Source: Brevibacterium picturae (GTDB taxonomy: Bacteria > Actinomycetota > Actinomycetes > Actinomycetales > Brevibacteriaceae). Taken from it: 64,000 nucleotides of DNA. The translations under genes were made by a program, and so were the position numbers. The stretch is from assembly GCF_900105045.1 (NCBI RefSeq), contig NZ_LT629739.1, positions 310,001 through 374,000 on the forward strand, given 5' to 3'. This document shows positions 63,339 through 64,000 of this stretch, piece after piece. The notes beneath the pieces are model-generated. The model had not been told where the DNA came from. It saw only the letters and a list, made by a program, of their open reading frames with translations, and did not search any database. Positions within the stretch are counted from its first letter, which is position 1. Every line of letters begins with the position of its first letter.

Positions 63339-64000
63339 TCATCCGAGGGCTGAACGCACCGGCGAGTTCGGAAACCAGCCGGCGGAGTCCTTGACCAGTG
63401 CCCCGCCCTGGAGGACTGCCTTGACGTTGTCGGGGTCTGCCAACGAGGTGATATCGGCCAGCGGGTCGAAGTCGAGAACGACGAGGTCGGCGAGCTTGCC
63501 CGCTTCGAGGGTGCCGAGATCGGTGGACAGGCGCAGCAGCTCGGCGGCATTCTTCGTCCCCGCTACGATCGCCTGCATCGGTGTCAGGCCGAGTTCGACG
63601 GCGTGCATCTCCTCGCGCAGGTTGAGTCCGTGTGGGCAGACTCCGGCGTCGGTTCCGAGTGCGACCTTCACTCCGGCGGCCATGGCCACGGTGACACGTT
63701 CGCGTGCGATTGCGGACCACTTGACCTTCTTCTCATACAGGTACCCGGGAACGTTCTTCGGGTCTGGGACGCGCAGCGCGCTGCTCAGCGTCGGGACGAG
63801 GAAGGTTCCGTTCTCGAGCATGAGGTCGATGCCTTCGTCGTCGATTCCGTATCCGTGTTCGACGGAGCGGACGCCGCCGCGGATGGCCGCCTTGATGCCT
63901 TCGGCGCCTTGGGCGTGGGCGGCAACGGGCTGACCTGCTCGTTTGCCGGTCTCTTCGACGATGAGGCGCACATGCTCCTCGGGGACACCGATGTCGTCGG
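63339..64000 (-). CDS. Amidohydrolase family protein, 5' end cut by window edge
   Basis: The last ~220 residues of a metal-dependent amidohydrolase; the frame is open to the right edge. Seen are the metal-binding His motifs VAAHAQGAEGIKAAI and SVEHGYGIDDEGI, the catalytic Asp in ALGTDAGVCPHG, TPMQAIVAGTKNAAELL and the end domain GTLEAGKLADLVVLDFDPLADI. The N-terminal HxH pair lies outside. This pattern fits the imidazolonepropionase-like/Xaa-Pro dipeptidase branch, which cuts peptide-like amide or imide bonds. It precedes the M20 amidohydrolase gene. Confidence 0.88.
   Translation of the reverse strand, partial: DDIGVPEEHVRLIVEETGKRAGQPVAAHAQGAEGIKAAIRGGVRSVEHGYGIDDEGIDLMLENGTFLVPTLSSALRVPDPKNVPGYLYEKKVKWSAIARERVTVAMAAGVKVALGTDAGVCPHGLNLREEMHAVELGLTPMQAIVAGTKNAAELLRLSTDLGTLEAGKLADLVVLDFDPLADITSLADPDNVKAVLQGGALVKDSAGWFPNSPVRSALG

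Noticed and set aside
62062..63720. Long 552-codon version of the M20 gene
   Set aside because: The extra N-terminal part overlaps the amidohydrolase gene in another frame and runs through the tandem repeats; the ATG at 63252 has a ribosome site and starts the conserved fold.

Overview
The window is high-GC DNA from an actinobacterium. The order ahcY, manB, DUF3499, metallopeptidase-like gene, whiB2, fbiB-like gene, LCP and TIGR03089 genes, purE/purK/acyl-CoA dehydrogenase, birA, accD and accE resembles the Mycobacterium tuberculosis Rv3248c-Rv3281 neighbourhood as I remember it. The many MFS, NCS1 and TetR genes and a separate parC fit a Micrococcales genus such as Brevibacterium. That genus guess is weak, because no rRNA or other decisive marker is present. 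I saw no tRNA, rRNA, CRISPR array, insertion sequence or prophage.

Layout. 1-9.5 kb is a conserved envelope and methyl-cycle block: an RDD protein (cut by the left edge), ahcY, manB, DUF3499 and, in a translationally coupled run, whiB2 - glycosyltransferase-like membrane protein - DUF5719. 10-13.4 kb holds an FbiB/CofE-like protein with a shrunken C-terminal domain, a TIGR03089 protein and both subunits of a 3-oxoacid CoA-transferase. 13.8-20 kb is cell-wall work: manA, a large secreted peptidoglycan hydrolase (amidase + LGFP repeats + NlpC/P60) and an LCP ligase. 20.3-26.4 kb is a minus-strand run with acyl-CoA dehydrogenase, purE, purK, a methyltransferase, an alkaline-phosphatase-fold enzyme and DUF5998. 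26.5-37.8 kb has a GNAT/acyl-CoA-synthetase-like fusion, a TetR gene, parC, an adenylate cyclase overlapping birA, and the acyl-CoA carboxylase genes accD-accE, so biotin ligase sits beside its likely carboxylase partner.

37.8-54.6 kb is an accessory, transport-rich region: a TetR/DHA2 efflux operon, a nitrilase, five MFS carriers in all, a DUF885 protein, a GntR regulator, a hydantoin-racemase-like protein with an NCS1 permease, and a two-component flavin monooxygenase (LLM oxygenase and separate flavin reductase). 54.6-64 kb has a radical-SAM protein with a LexA-type box in its promoter, a small membrane protein, a FrnE-like DsbA protein, a TetR gene divergent from an internally duplicated YhgE/Pip-like membrane protein, a VOC protein, an MgtC protein, an M20 amidohydrolase and an amidohydrolase cut by the right edge.

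The most notable signals are the SOS-type box overlapping the radical-SAM promoter, the tandemly duplicated export-type membrane protein with a palindrome between its -35 and -10, the racemase with Gly in place of one catalytic Cys, the reduced FbiB-like protein without fbiA beside it, and a repeated pattern of -10 boxes 6-9 nt from start codons that suggests leaderless mRNAs. All functions are read from sequence motifs and remembered families; no database search was run.
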